A stretch of DNA of 64,000 nt from Pinus tabuliformis (lineage: Eukaryota > Streptophyta > Pinopsida > Pinales > Pinaceae): assembly GCA_031772625.1 (NCBI GenBank), contig CM062804.1:277406598-277470597 (forward strand). Reading direction: 5' to 3'. The translations under genes were made by a program, and so were the position numbers. Below are positions 11,733 to 23,580 of this stretch, piece after piece. The notes under the pieces were generated by a model. It made no database searches, was not told where the DNA came from, and saw only the letters and a list, made by a program, of their open reading frames with translations. The stretch's first letter is position 1. Each line of letters opens with the position of its first letter.

Positions 11733-12958
11733 TATCTTTGTTCAGGCCTTTTCTTTTAAATATTTTATACAAGCTGGTGAAGTGAGAGTGATTCTCCTCA
11801 TGAACAACTCTACTTGGGCCAAAAACAAGGCATGGAGTTAGATAAGGAGTCATTAATATATTAGTAGAAGGAAAATAGTTACATAAGGAGTCAATAATTT
11901 ATTTCGAAAATGTTGTTTTTATGTTTGTATTGAGACATTTTACTGAAATAGTATTTTGAATTCATGTACATAGATTTGATCAATATTTAAAATTGAAAAA
12001 TTCTAATCCATTTATGATTTTTCTATGCTTATTTATTTATTCTTTGAATTGTAGGTATTAAGATATTTTTCAAACATACTATTATACATTATAAAAAAAA
12101 TTCTTGAAACTTCATGCTAATGAATGCTCCTAAGGATTGAATTTGATTCTACAATATATTGCAATATAGATGTTGAATAATATATTTTTTGTTATTTCGA
12201 ATGTGGAGGTTTTTATGAAAGTTTTTTGATGCAGATTGGATCATCATACAATTTTCATCTATCTTGGTATTCTCTAGGTGGAAAAATTAGAGTAAATAAC
12301 TTCCAAACCCATTTTATGGGTAGGTACATGTTGATCTGGGATATTTTCTTTAGTTATGTTAGAAGAATAGTATAAAAGAGCATGTAAAACCATAAATGTG
12401 ACACTTTAAGAAGAATAAACACATAGAGAGACCATAAATGCAATGAACCAATGTTTGATAACAAAGTTCACTTGATGTGGACTACATCCTCGGGCCCAAC
12501 TTCAAAATGGAGAGGCCTCTTCATTCATCTCAGCAAAAATAAGTGCAAGTACATGGAAAAATACATCATTATATCTCACTTATGGGAGTGATCTAAAAAT
12601 GGGTTGCTCAAATCCCAAATCTAATTACACCAGTGAAAGCCTTGTGAAATTTTGAGTAAAGAGAGTATAAACTCGACCAGATTCCGCCACCGTCAAGTCC
12701 AGGCCCCCATAGAAACTTCAATATTCCACAAGAGAATCTTTTGGGAATATTCCTAATAATATTGTAGGTAGTATTCCCTAGGAATATTTTCATGGTCTTC
12801 ATGCCCATAGGGTTTCACAACCTCCTAGTTCTTGTTCTCATAGATCCTCCCACCTGGTTCCACCTCTGCCCTATCGACCCCTTGCTCCTCCGCCAGTCAA
12901 ATGTCTTATGATTAGTTTAAACAACAATTGGGTGGAAGAATATAAAAAGCCCATCCAT
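11733..12958. other. Intergenic sequence, no gene recognised
   Basis: AT-rich stretch without a convincing frame. A 66-codon minus frame at 12608-12808 is unsupported. Confidence 0.5.
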
Positions 12959-13032
12959 TGGGTGGTCGATTGGTGCATGGTATATTAAGTCTGTGGTAGG
13001 CGGGTGTCAGGGGTTCAAACCTCGTGTACCCC
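12959..13032 (+). other. tRNA-like sequence (possible tRNA-derived SINE head or tRNA relic)
   Basis: The stretch has a B-box-like GGTTCAAACCT preceded by a GGGTGTCAG variable-loop-like segment. Its first and last bases (GGGTGG...ACCCC) could partly pair as an acceptor stem. It is followed by a T-rich run at about 13045. The A-box region (TTGGTGCATGG) is a poor match. A functional tRNA looks unlikely; a SINE head is possible. Confidence 0.3.
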
Positions 13033-13296
13033 AACGATTGTTTGTTTTTTTTATATATTATATATATGACGAGTTAGTTGGGGTTTGGCAGATCCACCAA
13101 GTTTGGTGGGCCGCTAACCCACTGTCTGAATTGTCCACAACATGAAAATGATAACTTCGCCAGTCGGTTAAGGCCCATTTGGCCATTATTGCGGTGCCAC
13201 ATGGTACCATTTGATTGGGCCACATGGCCCCATGTTATTGGGCCAGCCACATGCCACCAGCTTTAGTGGGATATCGCCATATTTGGTGGTTCCACC

Positions 13297-14801
13297 TGTT
13301 GAAAATAACACTAAGAGGGGGGGTGAATCAGTATTATTAAGTCAAATACTTTTTATTTCACACCTAGATCATATACGCTACTTCAGTTCAATAAAACCAT
13401 GTATATACACAACTTTAGATAAGAAAACCAGTGTATACCATGGAGACTTATAATTTAATGTGTTCTATAGATGTTGATCATTAATCAGTGCATCAGAGTC
13501 ATATAAACAGTAACCAAGAACAATAAAAATAGAGCAGAAGACAATCACACACAAGAACACAAGATATAAGGTGGAAACCCAATGTGGTACGAAAACCACC
13601 TGCTGCAATTCGTATCTATCTTTTTTAAATAGAAACTTCTTTTTTTATAATGATTCTATACTGGTGCAGACTTATACCAGTACGCAGGCTGCAACCTGTA
13701 GAGATCTACAACCCTCTCTCGCTCTCTAGCTTCTCCTAGAAGGGAGCTACAACCCCCTTAGCTCTTGTATTAGCTTAGATACTAGTACGTAGGTGCTAAC
13801 CTACAGAAGGCTATGACCTTCTCTTTTCTTCTAGGGACCACGTTTCATCAATTTTCAGACTGGATCCATGAATATCAAGCAAACATCAGGTATATGAGCA
13901 TCAACCAATCCCCTTTCCACAAACAACTACTAAATCAACCAATAACTTCTCAGAATGCTATAACCAGAAAACAATACTAGTAACCAAACACCAATGCTGA
14001 ACCCAGAACACTGCAGTAATCCACAGAAGCAGCTAAAACATATTTCAAGAGACATACGCTACTTCACTATGTATAAACCTGCGCATATATGCAGCTGAAT
14101 CAAGGTCAACTATCGTATACGCTTTCTTCTCTTGCTGAACCTGCGTGTATAGGCGCCTTTACAGATCCGAACCTGTGTATAGATCTATAAACGACAATTC
14201 ACCCTTTACACTTAAACAGACTTCAGTTATACTCAGATTATCAGATTTATAGATCTAATTATGCGCTGATTATAATAGACTAAATCACAAAAAGATATTA
14301 CTATTCAAGCCTTGAGATCTCGACCCATCAATAGAACTTATCTTATCTTGTAATGCTCAGGTTCCTTCTTGATTCAGATTCAGCCACACAAACCAATCAC
14401 TTGCACGTCTTCAGATATTCAATACATCAGATGATCCTTGCCTAATGATCTCCTTCCTCTTTTATAGTCTTAGGCTTTTCACAATACCACGGTCCAAAAT
14501 CATAACAAACCAATACCATGGACCCAATACTTGGGATCAACACATCTGACGAGATACTATGGTCCAAAACCAGAGGTTCAAATACCAAGGACTAAATACC
14601 ATGGACCAAACATAAGTTCTCCCACGTGTACGTGATTTTCCTTGCGTGAAAGTGTGTGTATACGCATACGCAACTTTGGAACGTCTAACCCACGTGTATA
14701 CACGGATTGATCACGATGAAGCTGTGTATATATATTTTTCCTTCATTCTGAGAGCCTGAACTGAGATCTGTTACCAGAGTTTGTTGCCATCAAGGACAAC
14801 A
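13297..14801. mobile_element. Probable solo LTR
   Basis: Begins TGTTGAAAATAACACTAAGA followed by a run of seven or more G then TGAATCAGT, a start I associate with plant Copia-type LTRs. It ends GGACAACA. No PBS, PPT or coding domain lies on either side, so recombination between two LTRs would explain it. The 7-bp word CACCTGT occurs at both edges (13293-13299 and 14800-14806), overlapping the proposed ends, so the exact boundaries and duplication length are uncertain. Inside are repeated GTGTATA words and the 12-bp palindrome CGTGTATACACG at 14693. Confidence 0.5.
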
Positions 14802-14806
14802 CCTGT

Positions 14807-15295
14807 GCCATAGCGCCAAACCTGTGTCATAATGCCAAACCTGTGATCACTACATTTATTTGGTGATCTACTAACTTTAGCCCCCCAGCTACCATATTTG
14901 TTTAGACTGCCAATTTTTTCGATAATATACATTTATCTGGTGCCCACTAAACTTTTCCCTTTGCCAAGTTTGACGGTAAATTTGATTGGGAATAACTTTC
15001 ACATACAAACTCAAATTGAGGCGTCATTTTCACCGTTGGATTCCTTGTGACGAGATATTCAAATTGGTCGTGGGTTTGTTGGGTTTTGAGGACTTCAATT
15101 TTTATGATTTTAGGGATCCTCCTAGATCATTCCTCCCCATTGAGGATATTTTTCTTCTCTAAAAGTATAAAGAGGAAATACAAGCTTATGTACTCCTGCA
15201 TTTCTTGATCTTCATAAAAAATGTCTTTGACAATCCACACTTTCCTTTCCTTCAACTTTGTACTTTAAAACTAGAATGATGAAGATGACACTTGT
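14807..15295. other. Spacer without recognised features
   Basis: Short stretch between the solo LTR and element C. No frame or repeat recognised. Confidence 0.5.
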
Positions 15296-15300
15296 AATCA

Positions 15301-17021
15301 TGTTGGGCCTCAAATATGCCCAGGTTTTCATCATTCAATAACACCATTCATAACCTATATTCATGTACTATTACACTCATTTTACATCATAATTCCATCA
15401 CTTCTCGCTAATTCAGGTCTTACACCTCATGGTTGATTACCATTAGTTTTCTTATATTTTTTATGATTAAAGATGATTTTTCCATGATTTGCTAATAACA
15501 GTTTTGCTAAGTTCATTTTTCAAAGGGTTCCATCGCCGTAATTCTTCATAAGTCAGTTGAACAATTTGATACAAGTAGAGTACAGGAATATCCAATTTCG
15601 GGTTTCGACATTTCAGCATGCTTCCGGGGAAAACCGGGGGAGGTTATTGTCCAAAATAATTTTTTGATACCTTTCCATGTGCTGTATTTCAACCAGGTCC
15701 CACATGTGGGTCCCTAGGAGCTAATTAACAAATCTGCTCAATATGTGAACAATTTCCAAACTGCCAAGTTTGACCTCGATTTTCATGCATCTGGAGGTGA
15801 ATCTGGAAAATCTGAGAAAATGGGTTTTTAAGCATATAACTAATTATCTATATCTAAAAATATTTCTCCAAATTAAAATTTTTCTAAAAGTTATAAGTGG
15901 GCCTTGGAGGCAGTTTTATAAAAAACAATTGTTTTCCAGAGTTCTAAAATATTGCAAAAATAGCTAGACAACCAACTTTGGGCATGATTTTCGAGGAGAT
16001 GGTTTTGAATGAGACAAATCAAAGAGAGGTTTTTGTTGAAGATATAACAAGTTAGGTTTCCTCTAAATTTTCTTTCAAAATGATCCATTCTTAGGAAGAT
16101 ATGCCAATATCTTTGGGATCAGTTTGTTACAATTGTTTAATTTTCCATAATTGAGGAAAATGGCTAATTCGCCTTGTAAATATTATAAATGTATCAGCCA
16201 TGGTTTTTATTTGAAGCTTTTGAATTTCTTAAAAGGAAGAGAATCAGGGAAGGAATGAAGGATGGATTGAAGCTCTTTTGTAATAATACTTGAATCTTAA
16301 TTGAATTTTTCTTCATCTCTAAATTCTTTGTAAGTATTATGACTATGTTTTGAATTTCATTTTTATTGAGTTAGTTTAGGCTTGCTCCAGGAGTGGCAAG
16401 GGCCCACCACAAATGGAAATAAGTACTTTAGCTTATTTATATCATAAGATTTACATTCAAAGTGTGAATTTCATTGAGAAATTTGTTGTGTAAAATCTAC
16501 CATCATTTTGTACTTAAAACTTTGTCTTATAGATTTGAAATTAAAACTTCTAGAATTCATTCAATTAGAAGTCTTCTTGTTTTTGATAGCATAATAATTT
16601 CTTTGTAAGAGAAATTCTGAGTGTGAATTCGATTGCGCAACTAGATATATCAGTTTAATGAAAATTGATTTGGCTTTAATTTAGTTTTGAGTTTGGATTA
16701 TGAGTTTCCTGATTATGAAGAGTGATATTTCTTTCGTATGATTTATTTCATTTAGATTAGGAGTATTTAATTGAAGTTTCAATGAGTTTATTTTAATAGA
16801 TATTTCAATTAAGAATTGCTATCATATGTGTTATTTTTGAGCAAGTGTATGGCGTGTTCTTTTAAGAATTTGTCTTATAGCAGTAAAATAATAAATTGAT
16901 TTCACACTCTAATTTAGGTTAGATGCTCTGATCCTACGTTACCTGCGCTTGTGCCTCGAAGCTTATGAGTGCCGGATTGATAATTTAATGTTGGAATTAT
17001 AACACACATAATTTCCCCACA
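15301..17021 (+). repeat. Element C 5' LTR
   Basis: 1721 bp, from TGTTGGGCCTCAAATATG to TTTCCCCACA. Partner of 19477-21199. Confidence 0.92.
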
Positions 17022-17025
17022 TTTT

Positions 17026-17042
17026 TGGCGTCGTTGCTGGGG
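17026..17042 (+). promoter_or_regulatory. Primer-binding site, tRNA-Asp type (element C)
   Basis: TGGCGTCGTTGCTGGGG lies four bases after the LTR. It is close to the TGGCGCCGTTGCCGGGG sequence used by Tat/Athila elements. Confidence 0.8.
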
Positions 17043-18690
17043 AGGTGCTAAAGGGATTACAGCGTAGTTTCTTTTACAAGTTTTCTGTGTGGTGAGGATT
17101 TTGCAAGAAAATAAAGGGGTGGAGGGAGTATGGTAAGACGTGAGGGAAGAGCCATCGATACACTGTAGTGAGTTTTCTCCAAAGTTTGGTTGTTCAAGTA
17201 AGAAAGTTTTGCGAGTTTTATTGCAATTAATTATTTTTCATTTAGATTAAAAATTTCAAGCTCTCAAAAAGACATCATTTTTGGGCTGTTGTAAGAACCC
17301 CTTGGTACTAATCCATGTTGCATGACAGGAATCATCAAACAACTGGATAAATTAAATAATTATTGAGGAGCTTGAAGAATGTCATTCGAAATACTTTCTC
17401 AAATCCTAGCAATAGCTGGGATATTTGCCTCTTAGGAAGAGTTCATCTTCACCACATTCACGAAATTATCTATCTCTCCAAAACCAGAAAAAGGATTTGG
17501 AAGTCTCCCTTGATTCCTCTTGCCTATCTACCAAGGAGATCGAGAAATCATGTACCAAATATGATGGGGAGCATCCAACTGAACTTGAGATCAAAGAACT
17601 TTCACCATGCCCAACAACAAGCCTTGTATGCATTTCGGAGACCAATTATCCAAGTTTGCCTGGCATGATCAAGGAGGAATTTCATAGTGGTCCAAATGAA
17701 GAATTGGGCCAATATCACCAACATTAGATCTAGCATTGGTTCCAGATCACAATCGATTCAAAGTACCACTCTCATCTTCAAATACTCTTTGTATCGCATC
17801 TTTCAAAGTTGTTGATTTCTCATGCTCTTGTACATTCTAACTCTTATATGTTAAATCTGAGCATGAATATATCCTTGTACCTGATCTGCACATGGCTTCA
17901 TTAGAAGTTATCTTTCACTTGAAGGAGGATGTATTTTCTTTAGTATAGTAGGAAAGCTAGTATTGTAATAAATAAATGAAACTAGTAAAGAGAAATATAC
18001 ATCTTTTTGTGAAAACTAGCTTATCTGGCACAACTGGATTGGGACTTTGCTTGAAAACCAAGTAACTAGGGAGAAACGTTCCCAATAAATTTTTTAAATT
18101 TGTACGAGTTGTTCAAATCATGTATCTTTCAAGTCATTATTTTTTTTACTCGAGTTGGTTGATGTGGGATCCCTTAAGGCCCACCTGCCAACAAGCCTTG
18201 TCCCATCGACATCAACAAATTATCTAGGACCAAGGTTAGGGTTAGATAAGGTACCTGGGAGCCTGCATGCCTTAATGGTAGGTATCCTTGTCATCTACTA
18301 AGGAAATACATCAATGTTTCTTGGTGGATGAATTCTGTAGTCCATTTGACTTCAACAAATCCATTCATGGCTAGTAGAATGTACCTAGTGCCTTGATTCC
18401 CATTGACATCAAAGGTGGGATATCTCGCATTGGTTAAAAATTTCCTCAATGGTCGGTAATCCAATGATTCTTGCTTATGTTCGACATCGACACCATTTAT
18501 TCACATATGCAAGATTGCACACAGGTGTGTAGTGGTTGAAGACTATATGGTTTTGAGATCTCAACATAGATTTGCAAGAGTTTAGATTTTTGTATCACTA
18601 TCTCCATTGTCATTTGCAGTAGTAGTCACCTTTCCTCCATTGTTTAGGGACATACAACTCCTTAGGCATGGGGGATAGGAGGATCCTCAG
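17043..18690 (+). other. Element C interior, non-coding as far as visible
   Basis: Two overlapping plus frames of about 100 codons (17363-17668 and 17425-17727) lack known motifs. Between about 17760 and 18690 I see no frame worth reporting. Confidence 0.5.
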
Positions 18691-18744
18691 TTCATCCTTC
18701 AACCCTTCAGTTCATCCTTCAACTCTTTAGCTCATCCTTCAGCC
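18691..18744. repeat. Short tandem repeat, 20-bp unit, 2.7 copies
   Basis: TTCATCCTTCAACCCTTCAG is followed by a near copy and a partial third copy. It lies inside element C, just after a purine run GCATGGGGGATAGGAGG at about 18666 that looks like a second polypurine tract. Confidence 0.8.
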
Positions 18745-19476
18745 TTCTTTAGTAGGTCAAATTAGCAGTCACATCAGCTCCATCCATTCCATCGTTCACT
18801 TCATCTTGCAACACCAAACACATCAACAACAAAGGTAAAACTTGAGATAATGTTGGCTTAAGATTCTTTAATTTTAGAGATTTAAGAAAGATTTTATGAT
18901 TAACCACCACATATTACATATATTTTTTTTCCATATACCCTCCATTTGCAAACTCATCCTTCATAATAGAATGCATGCTACTCTAATAAGGTCATAATCA
19001 TGAAAAGAAAAGTATATTGGTTCATGTAAACAAAGCAATAACTATAGTACCTTCCCCTCCTACATTCACACATATTCTCAGTTGAATGTATCTAATAGAG
19101 GATGAAGTTATTGTTGCCTTTCATAAAGGAACCATCCATAAGCATTGGCCTCACAAAAACCGAGTATGCAAGCACCTATTTTACCATCTCCATCACCACC
19201 TCATCTCATGCACCATTTCCATTGCCACCTATCATCTCATTTATCATTTCACCCTACCACATCTATTGTTTATCCTCAATTTGTATTTCTCTAAAAATAA
19301 AATATATGGAAGTCAAATAAGAATGTCGTTGATCCACAAGAACCAACACCCTCAAATCTTCACACATTGTTGCTCCACAAAAACCAACCATGCCCAAAGA
19401 CGCAATGCCATAAAATCTATATATGAGCAAAGTCCTTGTTTGCATGAGGACATGAAAATCCTCAAGCATGGGGGGA

Positions 19477-21199
19477 TGTTCGGCCTCAAATATGCCAATG
19501 TTTTCATCATTCAATATCACCATTCATAACCTATATTCATGAACTATTACACTCATTTCACACCATAATTCCCTCACTTGTCGCCAATTCACGTCTTACG
19601 CCTCATGGTTGATTATCATTAGTTTTTCCCTATTTTATATGATTAAAGATGATTTTGCCATGATTTTCTAATGACATTTTTTCTAAGTTCATTTACAATA
19701 GGGTTCCATCGCCGAAATTCTTCATAAGTCAGTTCGACTAGTTGGTACAAGTAAAGTACGAGAATATCCAATTTGGGGTTTCGACATTTTGGCATGCTTC
19801 TGGGGAAAATCGAGGGAGCTTATTTTCCAAAATAATGTTTTAATACCTTTCCATATGTTGGATTGCAGCCAGGTCGCACGTGTGGGTCCCTAGGAGCTAA
19901 TTAACAAATCTTCTCAAAATGTGCACAGTTTCCAAACTACCTAGTTTGACCTCAATTTTCGTCCAGCAGGAGGTGAATCTGGGAAATATGAGAAAATGAT
20001 TTTTTAACCATATAAATAATTATATATATCCAAAACATTTTCTCTGGATTCGAATATTTCTAAAAGATATAAGCGGGTATTGGAGGCCATTATATAAAAA
20101 ATGCATGTTTTTCCAGAGTTCTAGAATCTTGCAAAAAGAGTGAGACAACCAAATTTGGAGATGATTTCAGAGGATCTGTCTTTGGATGAGACAAATACAA
20201 GAGAGGTTTTTGTTGAAAATATAACAAGTTACGTTACCTCCAAAAAGGTTTCCAAAATTCACCATGGTTAAGAAGCTATGCCAATATCTTTGGGGTCAGT
20301 TTGTTAAAATTGTTCAATTTTCCATAATTGAGGAAAATGACTAATTTTCCTTGTAAATATTATAAATGGATTAGACATGGCTTTTATTGGAAGCTTTTGA
20401 ATTTTTTAAAAGGAAGAGAAGCATGGATTTAAGCTCCGTTGTAATAATAATTGAATCTTAATTAAATTTTGCTTCATCTCTAAATTCTTTGTAAGTATTA
20501 TGACTGTGTTTTGAGTTTCATTTTTATTGAGTTAGTTTAGGATTTCTCCAGGAGTGGAAAGGGCCCACCACAATTGGAAAAAATTCCTTTAGCTTTTTTA
20601 GGTCATAGGATTTACATTCAAAGTGTGAATTTGATCGAGAAATTTGTTGTGTGAAATCTAGCATAATTTTGTACTTAAAACTGTGTCTTGTAGATTTGAA
20701 ATTAAAAATTCTAGAATTCATTCAATTAGAAGTCTTCTTGTTTTTCATAGCATAATCATTTCTTTGTAAGAGAAAGTCTGAGTGTGATTTGATTGCACAA
20801 GTAGAGATATCCATTTAATGCAAATTGATTTGGCTTTCATTTACTTTTGAGTTTCGATTATGAGTTTCTTGATGATGAAGAGTGAGATTTCTTTCAAATG
20901 ATTTATTTCATTTAGATTAGGAGCCTTGAATTGAAGATTTTCCATAGATTAAGTTGCAATGAGTTTCTTTTAATAGATCTTTGAAGTTAGAATTGTTATC
21001 ATAGGTGTTTTTTTTTAGCAAGTGTATGGCATGTTCTTTTAAGACTTTCCTTTATAGAAGTAAAAAAATAAATTGATTTCACACTCTAATTCAAGTTAGA
21101 TGCTCTGATCCCGCATTACCTGTGATTGTGCCTCAAATCTTACGATTCCTGGATTGATAATTTAATGTTGGAATTATAACACACATAATTTCCCCAACA
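19477..21199 (+). repeat. Element C 3' LTR
   Basis: 1723 bp, preceded by the purine run GCATGGGGGGA. Collinear with 15301-17021. Confidence 0.92.
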
Positions 21200-21879
21200 A
21201 ACCATATCAAAATCTGTAGCTGTCAATCCATGTATCACAACTTGCATGATTTCAAGCAAGAACTTACTTTCCAAGAGTTTATAAAACAATCATGGTCAAG
21301 TTTTACACTAATTTAGAACAGAACTCATATCCTTGTTATCCAACTAAAGGCCAAAATATCACTATATTGCATGCTTAAGTGATGTTATACACTTCATCAC
21401 TTTTACAAGCTTTTTCCCATCTATGGGGTCTTAAAAAGAAACATGGGATTTACAATGGTGGCCATACTCAAGTAATTAAAAAGGTTACTCATCTCTTAAC
21501 TAACTAGGCTAATAGGCTTTCTTCCTATAGTTGGCTTCCTTGTTGAACTACTTCATCGACTAGTTCTTTCGCAAGTGCTTTCATAGGATTTCAGTCCTTC
21601 TTTAGGAATAGCTCTATAAGGAGCTTCCAACATGATTTCCAACCTTGTTGTAATGGATACAATGGTGTTTCTTCCTCTATACTTTCCTGGCCTTCATTTA
21701 TGTCTCCTTCCTGATTGACATAACCGTGCTTGAACGATTTTTTTTGGTGTAGCTCTGGTGAGGTGAACTTGACTTACCTCTTCCTCTGAAATTCTCACTA
21801 TCACGAGAAGGTTGTGATGTGCTATCAATATCCTACATCGACTCATACTTGTTGCTTGAAGACCCTCCTATCTCTATAG

Positions 21880-22100
21880 GTTTGGGGTGTATTTCTTCAG
21901 CTTCCTCTCTAACATAGCCCAATCGTACATATCGAGTTAATTCCGCCACTTGGATGGGGTTCACAATGCCCTGTCCATTAACCTCTGGGCCATTCCCTTC
22001 ATATCTTGTCTTATTTATTAACTTCGAACTAATGCCTATAGTGTGCTTTTAAAAATCACCAAAATCATCATCATAATGAGAATGTGAAACTGAAAAATAA
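21880..22100 (-). pseudogene. G-patch-like relic, probably retroelement-derived
   Basis: Read on the minus strand, this stretch gives NGQGIVNPIQVAELTRYVR and then LGYVREEAEE. That resembles the G-patch segment (glycine-rich, ending in LGY) found in some plant retrotransposon polyproteins and RNA-binding proteins. Stops and frame changes surround it on both sides. Neighbouring minus sequence up to about 22560 has scattered protein-like words but no continuous frame. The call is tentative. Confidence 0.3.
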
Positions 22101-22599
22101 CTAATACTATTTACCTTAGTTGTCAATTTTGATGTGGGTGAGGATGGCTTCATTAAGCCTTCATTTCACTTCAACTTTTCCAAGGCCTATTCTATGACTT
22201 GTAGGTGATGTTGCAATCCTTATTTCTCCTCTTCTCCTTGTTGTAGTAGTATCCTCAATTAAGCATTTTCTACTTGAATGTGTTGGTTGATCTCCTCAAG
22301 TTCTTGGATCCATGCATTATTTTATACTCTCTTCTCATAATATGTAAACAATTTTTCTACCATGTATTCCAATTTGTAGAAATATTTATGGAAAAAAGTT
22401 CATTCTCGGTGAGAACATCATGATTCTCCATTTTCTTTCTCCATGTTGCACATCTAATATTGGGGTCAACAGACTTGATTTTTCCTTTGCCCTCTTTGAC
22501 TTTGGCCCTGTTTATAATACACACTCGCAATTCACATAAAAAATAAGACCGCTATGATACCAACATGATCTAACACATATTTCATTAAATTTGGAAAAT

Positions 22600-23580
22600 T
22601 TCTATTACAAGGCTTTCAACAACATTCATTATTTTGAAAGTCTCCATATTAACTTATTTTAAGATAATTTTTTTTTTTGTAATTTGAAACCAATTAGAGA
22701 TCATGAATAGGTCAAACATGAGGTTTGTAAGTAAAGTAATGTCAATACACAATAGGAGTGTGAAATCAAACTCTTAGAAGCAAATGATTTAAGCTAAAAC
22801 ATATTAGTATCTCTAACATCCAATAAAGATAATATAGTTATTTATAATGGAATAGATTCCTAGATGTTTGAATTAAGACTTTGATGACTCTAACCCCCTT
22901 TCCCACAACCTATGGGGGATTTCTTGATTGAATGATGGTGATATGAGGATCTTAGTGTAAGTGGAAAGGAGGTGCACCCCTTGTGTTTCATTGAAACTAG
23001 TCTACTAAGAACTTAGTAAAATGTTTTTGTGCTCAATTTCCTATGTCCCTTTGTGCCTTTATGAAGCACTAATGAGGAGGTGATGATTCATCTTCTTAGC
23101 ATCCATGCATCCATTATAAAAGTTACGCATTGTTGATCTAGTTATTTCAAGAAGGTTGGGAACCATTTATATATCTCCACTCAAGTCCAAGTACATCAAA
23201 TGAGATTTCTTAAATGGTTATTCAAGGCATTCGATTGTGATGGACGGTCTCACAAATTTAAGTAAACAATAATTAGTGGTCATCTTGTAAGTAATGGAGG
23301 CAAGGCTTTTCAAATATTAATATAATTGATGGAATTTTAGTTATTGATCTCTCCTTGTGAACATTGTCAAAACCAATATTAGTCTCGATGTAATAGCACC
23401 AACCGATTGTTTGGAAAACCATGATTGACCATCACTTTCATTGAGAGGAGAAAATGATAAGAATTTTTAATGGGGAAGAAATAACTGTGAAACATAACTC
23501 ATGGATTTTAGTTGAAATTTATATAGGTCTTAGTGTTATTTAATTATTAAATACTTAATTTAAATACAAATAAATTATCA
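22600..23580. other. AT-rich spacer
   Basis: No gene-like frame. It leads into the diverged tandem array. Confidence 0.5.

Larger units (their letters stand above)
15301..21199 (+). mobile_element. Element C: LTR retrotransposon without recognisable coding capacity
   Basis: LTRs at 15301-17021 (1721 bp) and 19477-21199 (1723 bp), both TG...CA, are collinear. The flanks are AATCA (15296-15300) and AACCA (21200-21204), a 4-of-5 match. A tRNA-Asp-type PBS follows the left LTR and a purine run GCATGGGGGGA precedes the right LTR, so the element is on the plus strand. The 2.45-kb interior has only short frames (17363-17668, 17425-17727, 19086-19529). None shows gag, protease, RT, RNase H or integrase motifs, and the last runs into the LTR. 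It would depend on a partner for mobility. The PBS type is the one used by Tat/Athila-like Ty3/gypsy lineages. Confidence 0.88.

Noticed and set aside
18691..18744. Short regular repeats as a possible CRISPR-like array
   Set aside because: The units are directly adjacent 20-bp tandem copies without spacers, in plant nuclear DNA.
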